Below are positions 42,161 to 51,083 of a stretch of DNA of 64,000 nt, piece after piece; within the stretch, counting starts at the first letter, position 1, and every line of letters begins with the position of its first letter. This stretch comes from JAJRZX01 sp964472295 (lineage in GTDB: Bacteria; Desulfobacterota; GWC2-55-46; JADFVP01). The notes below the pieces were generated by a model. It worked only from the letters and a program-made list of their open reading frames with translations. It searched no databases and was not told where the DNA came from. A program made the position numbers and the translations under genes. The stretch is from the NCBI GenBank assembly GCA_964472295.1, contig CAYYJQ010000002.1, positions 50,436 through 114,435 on the forward strand. Reading direction: 5' to 3'.

Positions 42161-42874
42161 TCAGGCTATCTGGCGAAGGAACCTCTTTATGATGGCCCGG
42201 CCAAGGCCGTTGATGGCGGGAAGTACTTCGCGGGCCTCTTCCATTATGGCCTCTGGGGACTTTATATAGGGGACCCCTCTGAGTTCGTCCTCTCCGGCCG
42301 TGAGAAATTCCCTCACCATGTGTTCAGTCACCTCTATATGAAACTGAAGACCATAGGAATTTGTACCAACCTTTATGAGCTGATGTTCAAAGAGGGGCGA
42401 TGAGGCGAGGTTTCTCGCACCTTCCGGGATGCTGAAGGTGTCTCCGTGCCACTGAAATACAGTGAACTCTTCGGGAAGGCCAAGAAGGAGCCTATCGCCA
42501 AGGCCTTCTGGCGTAAGGCCTATATCATAAAAACCTATCTCTTTCTTATCTCCGCTCGTCACCCTGCCGCCAGCGGCGCGGGCCATCATCTGGGCCCCGA
42601 GGCATACGCCGAGCACGGGCACCCGCGCCCTGAAGGCAGACTCGATAAGCCGGAGTTCGTGGGGTATGAAAGGATACTCCTCTTCGTCATATACACCCAT
42701 GGGCCCGCCTATGACAACTATGGCGCACCACGGCAGGGGGTCCGCCGGGACCCTCTCGCCGCGAAAGAGCCCCACCGTCTGAAGCGAAAAGCCATTTTCC
42801 AGGGCCACGGCGCCTATGAGGCCAGGTCCCTCGGCCTCTACATGCTGAAGAACGAGTATCTCATTATCTCTCAT
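42161..42874 (-). CDS. Class I glutamine amidotransferase-like protein
   Basis: A 237-residue protein counted from ATG 42874, with AGGAGAGG upstream. The class I GATase triad is visible: Cys 91 in VLGVCLGAQMMARAAGG, and His/Glu in YGLQFHIEVTEHM (about residue 174). PHELRLIESAF and the IGGPMGVYDE oxyanion-strand region support the fold. It resembles the GMP-synthase-related subgroup lacking a synthase domain, so it probably hydrolyses glutamine or a gamma-glutamyl compound. The ammonia-related function fits the neighbouring nitrogen genes, but no partner synthase is encoded here. It lies 84 bp downstream of glgA. Confidence 0.82.
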   Translation of the reverse strand: MRDNEILVLQHVEAEGPGLIGAVALENGFSLQTVGLFRGERVPADPLPWCAIVVIGGPMGVYDEEEYPFIPHELRLIESAFRARVPVLGVCLGAQMMARAAGGRVTSGDKKEIGFYDIGLTPEGLGDRLLLGLPEEFTVFQWHGDTFSIPEGARNLASSPLFEHQLIKVGTNSYGLQFHIEVTEHMVREFLTAGEDELRGVPYIKSPEAIMEEAREVLPAINGLGRAIIKRFLRQIA

Positions 42875-42958
42875 AAAGAACCTCTCCTGATGAAAAGACA
42901 GCCATCCCTTGCCTGTGGTATCCCTGCTCACCACTCCCCCCTCCAGCCCTGCCCCTCC

Positions 42959-44467
42959 TCAACCTTGCCGCGGTCTCCTGCCCCAGATGTCCTTTTTAGC
43001 CCTGCCCCCTCCTGGCGCCGCCTTTTTCATGGCAAGTTCGTATAGTTCCATGTACCTCTCTGCTGAACGCGACCACGAAAAGTCCTCGCTCATGGCCCTG
43101 GCCTGAAGTTCACGCCACTCTTCCCTCTTCCTGAAGACTTCCACGGCCCTTCCAACTGCCTCTATAAGGGCGCCCGTGGAGTATCGCCTGAACTTGAAGC
43201 CCGTGGGCCGGGGCTCGTTTCCATAGTCCCTTACAGTGTCGTCAAGGCCGCCCGTAGCCCTGACAACAGGTATGGTCCCGTACTTCTGACTGTATATCTG
43301 GTTAAGACCGCAGGGCTCGAACTTCGAGGGCATGATAAATATGTCGCTCCCCGCCTCCACGAGGTGGGCAAGGTTGTTGTCAAAACCCGTCCTGAGCGCC
43401 GCCCTGCCAGGGTGTCTTTCGCAGGCTCGGCCAAGGCGGGCCTTGGTCCTGCTCTCGCCCGAGCCAAGAATGGCAAGGCTGATGCCCTGCTTCATAAGCC
43501 CGTCCATGGCCCTTATGACAAGGTCTATGCCCTTCTGCGAAGTTAGCCTCGTAACCATCCCTGCGACCAGCCCATGGCCCTCCTCCCTGAGCTCAAATTC
43601 CTTCAATAGGGCGCTGCGGCACACGGCCTTGCCGCTCAAATCCACCTTCGAGTACCGCGCCGGGATAAGGGGGTCCACGGCAGGGTCCCACTCATTATAA
43701 TCAATGCCGTTAAGAACACCGAAAAGGTCGTCACTGCGTATCTTGTAAAGCCCCTCAAGGCCATAGCCACACCGCGGGGTCTTTAGCTCCCTGCAGAACC
43801 CGGGGCTCACGGTAGTGAGTACGTCCGAGAAGACAAGACCTGCCTTCAAGAGACTTATTCTCCCCCAGAACTCAATGCCCTGCGGCGTAAAGAGCCTGTG
43901 GCTGACTCCAAGAAGGCTGTAGTCCTCTGAAGAGAAGAGCCCCTGAAATGCGCTGTTGTGCACCGTAAAGAGCGTGCCAGTGCCCCTGAAGGCAACGTCC
44001 CCCCTGTAAAGATTCTTAATGTATAGCGGGACAAGGCCTGTCTGCCAGTCATTGGCGTGCACCACCCCGGGCCTGAGCCCAAGGGCACAGACCGCCTCGA
44101 GCACTGCCCTTGAAAAAAGCGTGAACCGCTCAAGGTTATCAAAGTAATCCCTCTCAGGGGTGCCGTAAAGAAAAGACCTGTCAAAGTACTCGTCACAGCT
44201 TATAAAATACGTCTTTACCGCCGCACCGCCTGCCCTGTAGACCCCGGCCCTGATCATCCGCCGCCCAAGGGGTACCACCACCTCAAGGCCCGTGTCCCTT
44301 ATCTCAAGCCCCCTGGAGAGGGTCTCCCTGTAAAGGGGTAAAAAGAGCGTAACGTCAGCCCCCTCCCCCTTCATGGCCGCGGGCAGGGCCCCGGCCACGT
44401 CGCCGAGCCCGCCTGTCTTTGAAAAAGGAGCGGCCTCGGAAGATACGAATATTACACTCAGAGCCAT
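42959..44467 (-). CDS. glgA: Glycogen/starch synthase
   Basis: A 502-residue GT5 enzyme that extends alpha-1,4-glucan chains from ADP-glucose (or UDP-glucose). Motifs are FVSSEAAPFSKTGGLGDVAG (KTGGL, donor binding), HANDWQTGLVPLYIKNL, SRLTSQKGIDLVI-type RLTSQKGIDLVIRAM, and the C-terminal PSKFEPCGLNQIYSQKYGT with EX7E Glu in FEPCGLNQ. The C-terminus ends with Gly/Arg-rich residues. Length fits GlgA (about 480-500). It is alone here; glgC and glgB are not in the window. The upstream region carries the three short hairpins at 44564. Confidence 0.92.
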   Translation of the reverse strand: MALSVIFVSSEAAPFSKTGGLGDVAGALPAAMKGEGADVTLFLPLYRETLSRGLEIRDTGLEVVVPLGRRMIRAGVYRAGGAAVKTYFISCDEYFDRSFLYGTPERDYFDNLERFTLFSRAVLEAVCALGLRPGVVHANDWQTGLVPLYIKNLYRGDVAFRGTGTLFTVHNSAFQGLFSSEDYSLLGVSHRLFTPQGIEFWGRISLLKAGLVFSDVLTTVSPGFCRELKTPRCGYGLEGLYKIRSDDLFGVLNGIDYNEWDPAVDPLIPARYSKVDLSGKAVCRSALLKEFELREEGHGLVAGMVTRLTSQKGIDLVIRAMDGLMKQGISLAILGSGESRTKARLGRACERHPGRAALRTGFDNNLAHLVEAGSDIFIMPSKFEPCGLNQIYSQKYGTIPVVRATGGLDDTVRDYGNEPRPTGFKFRRYSTGALIEAVGRAVEVFRKREEWRELQARAMSEDFSWSRSAERYMELYELAMKKAAPGGGRAKKDIWGRRPRQG

Positions 44468-44563
44468 GACGAAAACTTAACAAAAAAAAACCATGAGGGC
44501 AAGACATATGAGGAGAGGAGAAAAGGGATAAAATAAAAAAAGGGGAAGAAACAAAGGGGGAAT

Positions 44564-44681
44564 GGGCGGGCTTCGCCCGCAAAGAGATAGAATAGGAAAG
44601 AAGGGGTGAAGCGGGCGGGCTTCGCCCAAAGAGGCCAAAGAGAGACAAAAAGAGGATAATGGGTGGGCGGGCTTCGCCCGC
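44564..44681. repeat. Three short hairpin repeats, GCGGGCTTCGCCCGC core
   Basis: Copies lie at about 44564-44580, 44613-44627 and 44665-44681. Each forms a GC stem with a TTC/TTCG loop and is flanked by AAAGA-rich spacers. They lie in the divergent gap between glgA and uvrD, 44468-44980 (513 bp), which has no visible gene; the remainder is purine-rich and contains repeat copy 4. Confidence 0.65.
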
Positions 44682-44698
44682 AAAGAAAAAGACTTCAA

Positions 44699-44881
44699 AC
44701 TTTCTTTTAGAAAAAGGAAAGTTTTTTGGCTGGGTTGCTCTCTACCTCTGGCTTTTTGGAAGTTAAATCAAGAAAGGTTAGTCTGCCACAAAAAGAAATT
44801 GTCAAAGAAAACCAATACCAATGGCCTTCGGCCATTGGAAATAACTTGCAGGATGGGCGAAGCACAGCGAAACCCAACAAG
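44699..44881 (+). repeat. Dispersed intergenic repeat, copy 4
   Basis: Modules are the hairpin CTTTCTTTT/AAAAGGAAAG with a T-run (44699-44727), GTCAAAGAAAACCAA (about 44800), a palindrome CCAATGGCC/GGCCATTGG (44818-44840) and a terminal GGATGGGCGAAGC followed by GCGAAACCCAAC (about 44853-44880). Unlike most copies it precedes a gene (uvrD) rather than following one. Confidence 0.68.
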
Positions 44882-44980
44882 AAGCACAGAAGAGAAAGAA
44901 GCGGCAAGACCCTGTCTTTGCCTTCCCCTCCTTTTTGTGTTAAAAAAAGGTAAGGGAAAAAAACAGGAAATGGATAAAAG

Positions 44981-47167
44981 ATGTTCATAAAGACACTTAA
45001 CGACGTGCAGGCCGAGGCCGCCACCTTCGGCGACGGCCCCATACTCGTACTTGCCGGGGCCGGGAGCGGAAAGACGCGTGTGCTTACCTCGCGCGTGGCC
45101 TGGCTCATGAAAGAGCGCGGAGTACCGGCCCGCCGCATACTTGCCGTAACCTTTACCAACAAGGCCGCCGGAGAGATGCGCTCCCGTCTCGCCTCGCTCC
45201 TTGGAGGGGCGGCAAAAGACCTCTGGCTCGGCACCTTTCACAGCATTGGCCTCCGCATACTAAAGGAACAGGCAGGCCCCGGGCGCGCGGGAATGAGCGT
45301 CTACGCCGAGGACGAGCAGATAGCCCTCATAAAGAAGATACTAAAGGAACTAAACCTTGGCGACAAGGCCATGACGCCAAAGTCCATAGCCTGGAAGATC
45401 TCCCGCGCCAAGAACGAACTCATGGACCCCGAGGCCCTCCTGGCCTCTTCCCACGATTTTCTCACCGAGCGCCTCTACAAGATATACAGCCTATACCAGA
45501 AGCGTCTTCGCGAGATGAACGCCTATGACTTTGGAGACCTCATCGCCGAGCCCGTGCGTATCCTTGAGCGCAATCCCGAAGTCCTGAAAAGGTACCACGA
45601 ACAGATCCACTATATCCTTGTAGATGAGTACCAGGACACGAACCGGGCCCAGTACGCCCTTACAAAACTCCTCTCCGCGGGCTCTGGGAACCTCTTTGCC
45701 GTGGGGGACCCGGACCAGTCCATATACGCCTGGCGCGGGGCCTGCATAGACAACATTCTCCAGTTCCAGGAAGACTACCCCGGGGCCCGTGTCTTCAGGC
45801 TCGAACAGAACTACCGCTGCACAAAGATGATACTTGCCGCCGCCAACTCCCTCATCGACAGAAACGCCCGGCGCATCGATAAAAAACTCTGGACAGAGAA
45901 CCCCGAGGGACCGCCCGTGCAGTACGACGAGGCCCGTGACGAACGCGAGGAGGCGCGCCGCGTCATTGAGAGCATAAAGGCCCTCATGGCGAAAAAAAAG
46001 GACATGAAGTACGGCGATTTTGCCGTATTTTACAGGACAAACGCCCAGTCCCGTGTATTCGAGGAAGCTCTCCTCCGCTCGGGCCTGCCCTATGCCGTTG
46101 TCGGGGGCGTACGGTTTTACGAGAGAAAAGAAATCAGAGACGCCATGAGTTACCTTCGCGTTATCGTAAACCCCATGGACGAGATAAGTTTCGCCCGCAT
46201 CATAAACTCGCCGCCACGGGGCATCGGAAAGGTAACGCTTGGAAGGATTACGGCCCTTGGACGCGAGCGCGGACTCACCCTCATGGAGGCCCTCAAGGCC
46301 GCTCAATCCGAGGGGCTTATAAAGAAGACCGGCGCAAAGGACCTCATAGAGGCCTTCGGGGCCTTCAATAGAGACAATTCCTCCCTGCCCATTCACGAAC
46401 TCGCCCTCAGGCTCCTCGAAGACGCTGGCTACATTCACGCCCTTCAGGAAGACGGGAGCGAGGAGGCCTTTGCCCGCATGGAAAATATCTTCGAGTTCAC
46501 CTCGGCCATAAAGGACTTCGAGGAAGCCGTCGAGGGCGCCACGCTCTCTGATTTTCTCGACCACGTGGCCCTCATAAGCGACATCGACTCCTATAACGAA
46601 GAGGCGGGCCGCGTCACCCTCATGACCCTCCACGCCGCAAAGGGCCTCGAGTTCCCCGTAGTCTTCATGGCCGGCATGGAAGAGGGGCTCTTTCCCCATT
46701 CCAGGAGCATGGACGACCCCGAGGCCCTTGAAGAAGAACGGCGCCTCTGCTACGTGGGCATGACAAGGGCACAGTTGCACCTCTATCTCTCCTCCGCCGG
46801 CACAAGGAGCATCTTCGGAGAGACGCGCTATCAGCTGAGATCAAGGTTCGTGGACGAAATAGACCCCGAGGCCATCACCATGGAGAGAGAGCCAGCGCCA
46901 AAGACCCCAAAGACCGTGCCCCCCGATAAAGACGTCTACTACGCCCCTGGAGACAGCCACATCGAGTACGACATGGAGCACTTCGAGGGTGCGGGCGCCG
47001 AGCGCTGGGGCATTGGTATGCAGGTAATGCACAGTAGTTTCGGCCCCGGCATCATCGAGTCCAGAAGCGGCGGCGGCGAGGACATGAAACTCACCGTCCG
47101 CTTCCAGAGCGGCAAGACCAGAAAACTCCTCGTAAAATACGCGGGACTTGTCCCAATTTCAACGTAA
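44981..47167 (+). CDS. UvrD/PcrA-type DNA helicase
   Basis: A 728-residue superfamily 1A helicase for repair and replication restart. Motifs in order are Q-motif area (TLNDVQAEAA), Walker A AGAGSGKT (about residues 26-33), Ib region LGTFHSIGLRIL, motif II VDEYQDTNRAQYAL (about 213), motif III VGDPDQSIYAWRGA, motif IV EQNYRCTKMIL (about 274), motif V LHAAKGLEFPVVF (about 549), and motif VI CYVGMTRAQLHLYLS. The C-terminal Tudor-like tail (FGPGIIESRSGGG, VRFQSGKTRKLLVKYAGL) is that of PcrA/UvrD. The choice between the two names is left open. Confidence 0.92.
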   Translation: MFIKTLNDVQAEAATFGDGPILVLAGAGSGKTRVLTSRVAWLMKERGVPARRILAVTFTNKAAGEMRSRLASLLGGAAKDLWLGTFHSIGLRILKEQAGPGRAGMSVYAEDEQIALIKKILKELNLGDKAMTPKSIAWKISRAKNELMDPEALLASSHDFLTERLYKIYSLYQKRLREMNAYDFGDLIAEPVRILERNPEVLKRYHEQIHYILVDEYQDTNRAQYALTKLLSAGSGNLFAVGDPDQSIYAWRGACIDNILQFQEDYPGARVFRLEQNYRCTKMILAAANSLIDRNARRIDKKLWTENPEGPPVQYDEARDEREEARRVIESIKALMAKKKDMKYGDFAVFYRTNAQSRVFEEALLRSGLPYAVVGGVRFYERKEIRDAMSYLRVIVNPMDEISFARIINSPPRGIGKVTLGRITALGRERGLTLMEALKAAQSEGLIKKTGAKDLIEAFGAFNRDNSSLPIHELALRLLEDAGYIHALQEDGSEEAFARMENIFEFTSAIKDFEEAVEGATLSDFLDHVALISDIDSYNEEAGRVTLMTLHAAKGLEFPVVFMAGMEEGLFPHSRSMDDPEALEEERRLCYVGMTRAQLHLYLSSAGTRSIFGETRYQLRSRFVDEIDPEAITMEREPAPKTPKTVPPDKDVYYAPGDSHIEYDMEHFEGAGAERWGIGMQVMHSSFGPGIIESRSGGGEDMKLTVRFQSGKTRKLLVKYAGLVPIST

Positions 47168-47173
47168 GAAGGC

Positions 47174-47203
47174 AGGGGGCTAAAAAGAACTCTCCAGCCC
47201 CCT
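47174..47203 (+). terminator. Rho-independent terminator after uvrD-type gene
   Basis: Stem AGGGGGCT/AGCCCCCT (47174-47181 and 47196-47203) with a 14-nt loop is followed by CCCTTTCTT. It separates the helicase gene from galU. Confidence 0.6.
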
Positions 47204-47210
47204 CCCTTTC

Positions 47211-47239
47211 TTGACTTATCCCCTGAAAGTTACTATTAT
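47211..47239 (+). promoter_or_regulatory. Sigma-70-like promoter of galU
   Basis: TTGACT (47211-47216), exactly 17 bp, TATTAT (47234-47239). The start is expected near 47246, only about nine bases before ATG 47255, so the leader would be very short. Confidence 0.6.
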
Positions 47240-47254
47240 CACCTGTGGTGAGAT

Positions 47255-48115
47255 ATGAAGATAACTAAAGCCATATTCCCTGCCGCCGGGTTCGGCACAA
47301 GGTTCCTGCCCGCCACAAAGGCAATCCCCAAGGAAATGCTTCCCCTCGTGGATAAGCCCCTTATCCAGTATGGCGTGGAAGAGGCCAAAAAGTCGGGCCT
47401 TGAAGAGATAATCATCGTAACAGGCATGGGAAAGACGGCCATTGAGGACCACTTCGACACATCTGTGGAACTCGAACTCCTCTTAAAGGAGCGCAAGAAG
47501 AACGAGGCCCTGAAGATAATACAAAAAATTTCTAACCTCGTGCGCTTCGCCTACACAAGGCAGAGTGAGCCTCTGGGTCTCGGCCATGCCATATACATTA
47601 CTAAGAACCTCGTGGGCAACGAGCCCTTTACCGTCTTTCTCGGCGATGACATTATCGACTCCAAGGTGCCGGCCATGAAACAGCTCCTCAAGGTATACAA
47701 GAAATATGGCTCTTCTGTTCTCGCCGTGGAGAAGGTGCCTCGTACAAGGGCCCACCTCTACGGCGTAATAAAGGGCAGGAAGGTCGGCCCCGGAGTATAC
47801 CGCGTCCTTGACCTTGTGGAAAAACCAAAGACCGCGCCCCCCTCGAACCTCGCCATAATAGGAAGGTATATCCTCACGCCGGGCATTTTCGGGGCCCTCG
47901 AAAAGACGCGAAAGGGCCGTGGAGGCGAACTGCAGCTTACAGACGGAATCAAGAACCTCCTCAAGACAGAAGAGGTCTATGCCTGCGAGTTCGAGGGCAC
48001 GCGCTACGACGCGGGGGACAAACTGGGCTTTCTCAAGGCGAATATTTCCTTCGCGCTCAAACGGAAAGACATGGCCGCGGACCTTCGGCGCTTCATAAGG
48101 GGTCTTGACATCTGA
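47255..48115 (+). CDS. galU: UTP-glucose-1-phosphate uridylyltransferase
   Basis: A 286-residue enzyme making UDP-glucose from UTP and glucose-1-phosphate. Motifs are IFPAAGFGTRFLPATKAIPK (signature), EMLPLVDKPLIQYGVEEA, HFDTSVELE, RQSEPLGLGHAI, FLGDDIID, VEKPK and LQLTDGI. UDP-glucose feeds the glycan clusters and, in some bacteria, glycogen. It lies alone behind its own promoter. Confidence 0.93.
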   Translation: MKITKAIFPAAGFGTRFLPATKAIPKEMLPLVDKPLIQYGVEEAKKSGLEEIIIVTGMGKTAIEDHFDTSVELELLLKERKKNEALKIIQKISNLVRFAYTRQSEPLGLGHAIYITKNLVGNEPFTVFLGDDIIDSKVPAMKQLLKVYKKYGSSVLAVEKVPRTRAHLYGVIKGRKVGPGVYRVLDLVEKPKTAPPSNLAIIGRYILTPGIFGALEKTRKGRGGELQLTDGIKNLLKTEEVYACEFEGTRYDAGDKLGFLKANISFALKRKDMAADLRRFIRGLDI

Positions 48116-48174
48116 AAACATGGCGGCCCCCTTGGCCGCTTCCACTCTAATTCTTACTCAAGGCGGGCACCATT

Positions 48175-48642
48175 ATGGCGAATATATCAAAAGAGCCCCT
48201 TGACTTCCTGCGCATCCCCGAAGGCGGGGGTGGCCGGGGAGCAGGCGCCGAGGGCAGTGGGGGCAGTGGAAGCGGTGGGGGAGGTAACAAACCCCTTGAG
48301 ACCATCACGCGCATACCTGACATGGATATGTACTCCACCAAGGATGAATTGTTCATAGAGGTAGAGATGCCGGGGGTAAAGAAAGAGGACATCAATCTCT
48401 ATCTTCACAAAAATACCATTAAACTCTCGGCCCTCAAGGCAGAGGCAACAGAAGACAACAAGACCAACTACGTCTGCCTTGAGAGGGTCTTTGGAAAACT
48501 CTTCCGCTCCATTGAGATACCCTTCCCTGTGAATACCTCAAAAGTAAAGGCCACATACAAGAACGGTGTCCTTACCATAGTCATACCAAGGGTCGAAGAC
48601 AAAAGGTCTTACAAGAGAAACGTTCCCATAGAATCAAAATAA
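48175..48642 (+). CDS. Hsp20-family small heat-shock protein
   Basis: A 155-residue ATP-independent chaperone. The alpha-crystallin domain spans about 57-145 (MYSTKDELFIEVEMPGVKKE, YVCLERVFGKLFRSIEIPF, VKATYKNGVLTIVIPRVED) and ends in an IXI-like tail (NVPIESK). The N-terminal arm has an unusual Gly-rich run (about residues 20-42, GGGGRG, GSGGSGSGGGG). It precedes lon by 16 bp, so chaperone and protease are probably co-induced. No CIRCE-like repeat was seen upstream. Confidence 0.88.
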   Translation: MANISKEPLDFLRIPEGGGGRGAGAEGSGGSGSGGGGNKPLETITRIPDMDMYSTKDELFIEVEMPGVKKEDINLYLHKNTIKLSALKAEATEDNKTNYVCLERVFGKLFRSIEIPFPVNTSKVKATYKNGVLTIVIPRVEDKRSYKRNVPIESK

Positions 48643-48658
48643 ATTAAAGGCGGCTACG

Positions 48659-51079
48659 ATGAGCGAAGGAGAAAGAAGACAGGAAGTTGATGAACAACTG
48701 ATAATACCAGAGTCCCTGCCGCTCCTGCCGGTAAGAGATGTCGTTGTCTTCCCCTTTATGATAGTGCCCCTCTTCGTGGGAAGAGAACACTCCATAAACG
48801 CTGTGGATTCCTCCCTTACAAAGGACAGGCTCATCTTCACAACCACGCAGAAAGACCCCACCAAGGAAGACCCCGCCGAGGGAGACCTCTACGAGCACGG
48901 CACGGTCTCCATGATAATGAGGATGATGAAACTCCCCGACGGCAGGGTGAAGATACTCCTTCAGGGCCTTACGCGCGCCAGGATAAGGCGCTTTATACAG
49001 TCCCGGCCTTCGTACATGGTAGAGATAGACAAGATAGAGGAGCACCTCGCCGAGGAGGTACCCCTCAAGGTAGAGGCCATGATGCGGAACGTGCGCGACC
49101 ATCTCGAGCAACTCGCCTCACTTGGCAAGGTGGTCTTTCAGGAAATAATGATGGTTATCGACAACATAAAGGACCCAGGACGACTTGCCGACCTTGTTGC
49201 CGCCAACCTCGGCCTAAAACTCGACGAGGGACAGAGGGTATTGGAGGCACAGGACCCGATTGAGCGCCTCGAAATGGTAAGCGCCTTCATCGTAAAGGAA
49301 CTCCAGGTAGCTGAAATGCAGGCCCGCATACAGACGCAGGCCAAGGAGGAGATGGACAAGACGCAGCGCGAGTACTTTCTTCGCGAGCAGATGAGGGCAA
49401 TAAAGGCCGAGCTTGGGGAGATGGACGAGGTAAGCGACGAGGGCGAGGAGTTCCGGGAAAAGATAAAAAAGGCCAAGATGCCGCCCGAGGCCGAGAAAGA
49501 GGCCTACAAGCAGGTGGACCGCCTTGAGATGATGCACCCCGACGCCGCCGAGTCCTCCCTTATAAGAAATTATCTCGAATGGCTCGTGGACCTGCCCTGG
49601 AGCGTGCAGACAAAGGACATGCTCGACCTCAAGAAGGCCCGTAAGATTCTGGACAGGGACCACTATGACCTTGAGAAGATAAAAGAGCGCATACTTGAGT
49701 ACCTGGCAGTAAGAAAACTACAGAAAAAGACCAAGGGCCCCATACTCTGCTTTGTAGGACCTCCTGGAGTCGGCAAGACCTCTCTTGGAAAGTCCATTGC
49801 AAAGAGCATAGGACGAAAGTTCGTGCGCATCTCACTTGGCGGCGTAAAAGACGAGGCCGAGATACGGGGACACAGGCGCACCTATGTAGGCGCCATGCCA
49901 GGAAGGATAATACAGGGCATAAAGCAGGCCGGCACGTGTAACCCTGTATTCATGATGGACGAGATAGACAAACTGGGCATGGATTTTCGGGGAGACCCGG
50001 CGGCGGCCCTCCTTGAGGTCCTTGATCCCGAGCAGAACTACTCCTTCAGCGACCACTACCTGAACCTGCCCTTTGATCTCTCCAAGGCCATGTTCATAAT
50101 GACGGCCAACATGGCCGACCCCATACCCGGCCCATTGAAGGACAGGATGGAGACCATATATCTACCGGGCTACACAGAAGAGGAAAAACTCCAGATAGCG
50201 AAAAAGTACATCGTCGAGCGCCAGATGAACGAGCACGGCCTCACGAAAAAGAACATGGGCCTTCCTGACGCCACGCTGAAGAAGATAATCTCCGAGTACA
50301 CAAGAGAGGCAGGGCTCCGCAACCTCGAAAGAGAGGTGGCCTCGCTCTGCAGAAAGGTGGCCCGGAAGGTGGCCGAGGGCGATACAAAAAAGATAGTCAT
50401 ACACGCAAAAGACCTGCCCTCCTACCTTGGCCCGCCTGTATACCTGCCTGACCGCGAGAAGGAGACCAACGTGGTGGGCCTCGCCACTGGTCTTGCATGG
50501 ACCCCTGTTGGCGGCGAGATACTCAACATCGAGGCCATTATCATGCCGGGCCGGGGCCAGCTCACCCTTACGGGGCACCTCGGCGACGTAATGAAGGAAT
50601 CGGCGCAGGCCGCCGTAAGCTACGCGCGCTCGCGCGCAGACGCCCTTGGCATCGCCGTGGACTTCAAGACCATTGACATTCACATACACGTCCCTTCGGG
50701 GGCCATACCAAAAGACGGCCCCTCGGCTGGCATTACCATGGCCGCGGCCCTCATCTCGGCGCTCACGAAAAAACCCATAAAAAACGGCATAGCCATGACC
50801 GGAGAGATAACGCTTCGAGGGAGGGTTCTCCCCATAGGAGGGCTAAAGGAAAAGAGCCTTGCCGCGCTTCGCGCCAAGACACGGACCATCGTCATCCCCG
50901 AGAGGAACGAAAAAGACCTGGTCGAGATACCAGAGGACGTAAGGGAAAAACTGACCTTCATACCCGTACGGCACATGGACGATGTGGTTGAAGCCATCTT
51001 CAGGAAAAGGGCGCGGCCACGGGCAAAGCCTGCGCAAAAGCCCCTCGCCGCGAGACGGCGTAAAGAAGCAAGGGCCTGA
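48659..51079 (+). CDS. lon: ATP-dependent Lon protease
   Basis: An 806-residue AAA+ serine protease degrading misfolded and regulatory proteins. The N-terminal LAN domain (about 15-210, LPLLPVRDVVVFPFMIVPL) is followed by the AAA+ module with Walker A CFVGPPGVGKTSLGKSIA (about 365-372) and Walker B VFMMDEIDKLG, and the protease domain with catalytic Ser in KDGPSAGITMAAALIS (about 690) and Lys in PIGGLKEKSLAALRA (about 733). Length matches the bacterial LonA type. The end carries a basic tail (KRARPRAKPAQKPLAARRR). Confidence 0.95.
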   Translation: MSEGERRQEVDEQLIIPESLPLLPVRDVVVFPFMIVPLFVGREHSINAVDSSLTKDRLIFTTTQKDPTKEDPAEGDLYEHGTVSMIMRMMKLPDGRVKILLQGLTRARIRRFIQSRPSYMVEIDKIEEHLAEEVPLKVEAMMRNVRDHLEQLASLGKVVFQEIMMVIDNIKDPGRLADLVAANLGLKLDEGQRVLEAQDPIERLEMVSAFIVKELQVAEMQARIQTQAKEEMDKTQREYFLREQMRAIKAELGEMDEVSDEGEEFREKIKKAKMPPEAEKEAYKQVDRLEMMHPDAAESSLIRNYLEWLVDLPWSVQTKDMLDLKKARKILDRDHYDLEKIKERILEYLAVRKLQKKTKGPILCFVGPPGVGKTSLGKSIAKSIGRKFVRISLGGVKDEAEIRGHRRTYVGAMPGRIIQGIKQAGTCNPVFMMDEIDKLGMDFRGDPAAALLEVLDPEQNYSFSDHYLNLPFDLSKAMFIMTANMADPIPGPLKDRMETIYLPGYTEEEKLQIAKKYIVERQMNEHGLTKKNMGLPDATLKKIISEYTREAGLRNLEREVASLCRKVARKVAEGDTKKIVIHAKDLPSYLGPPVYLPDREKETNVVGLATGLAWTPVGGEILNIEAIIMPGRGQLTLTGHLGDVMKESAQAAVSYARSRADALGIAVDFKTIDIHIHVPSGAIPKDGPSAGITMAAALISALTKKPIKNGIAMTGEITLRGRVLPIGGLKEKSLAALRAKTRTIVIPERNEKDLVEIPEDVREKLTFIPVRHMDDVVEAIFRKRARPRAKPAQKPLAARRRKEARA

Positions 51080-51083
51080 GCCC

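Noticed and set aside
45491..46780. 429-codon open frame opposite the UvrD-type gene
   Set aside because: The opposite strand carries all helicase motifs in order; the product here is unrecognisable.
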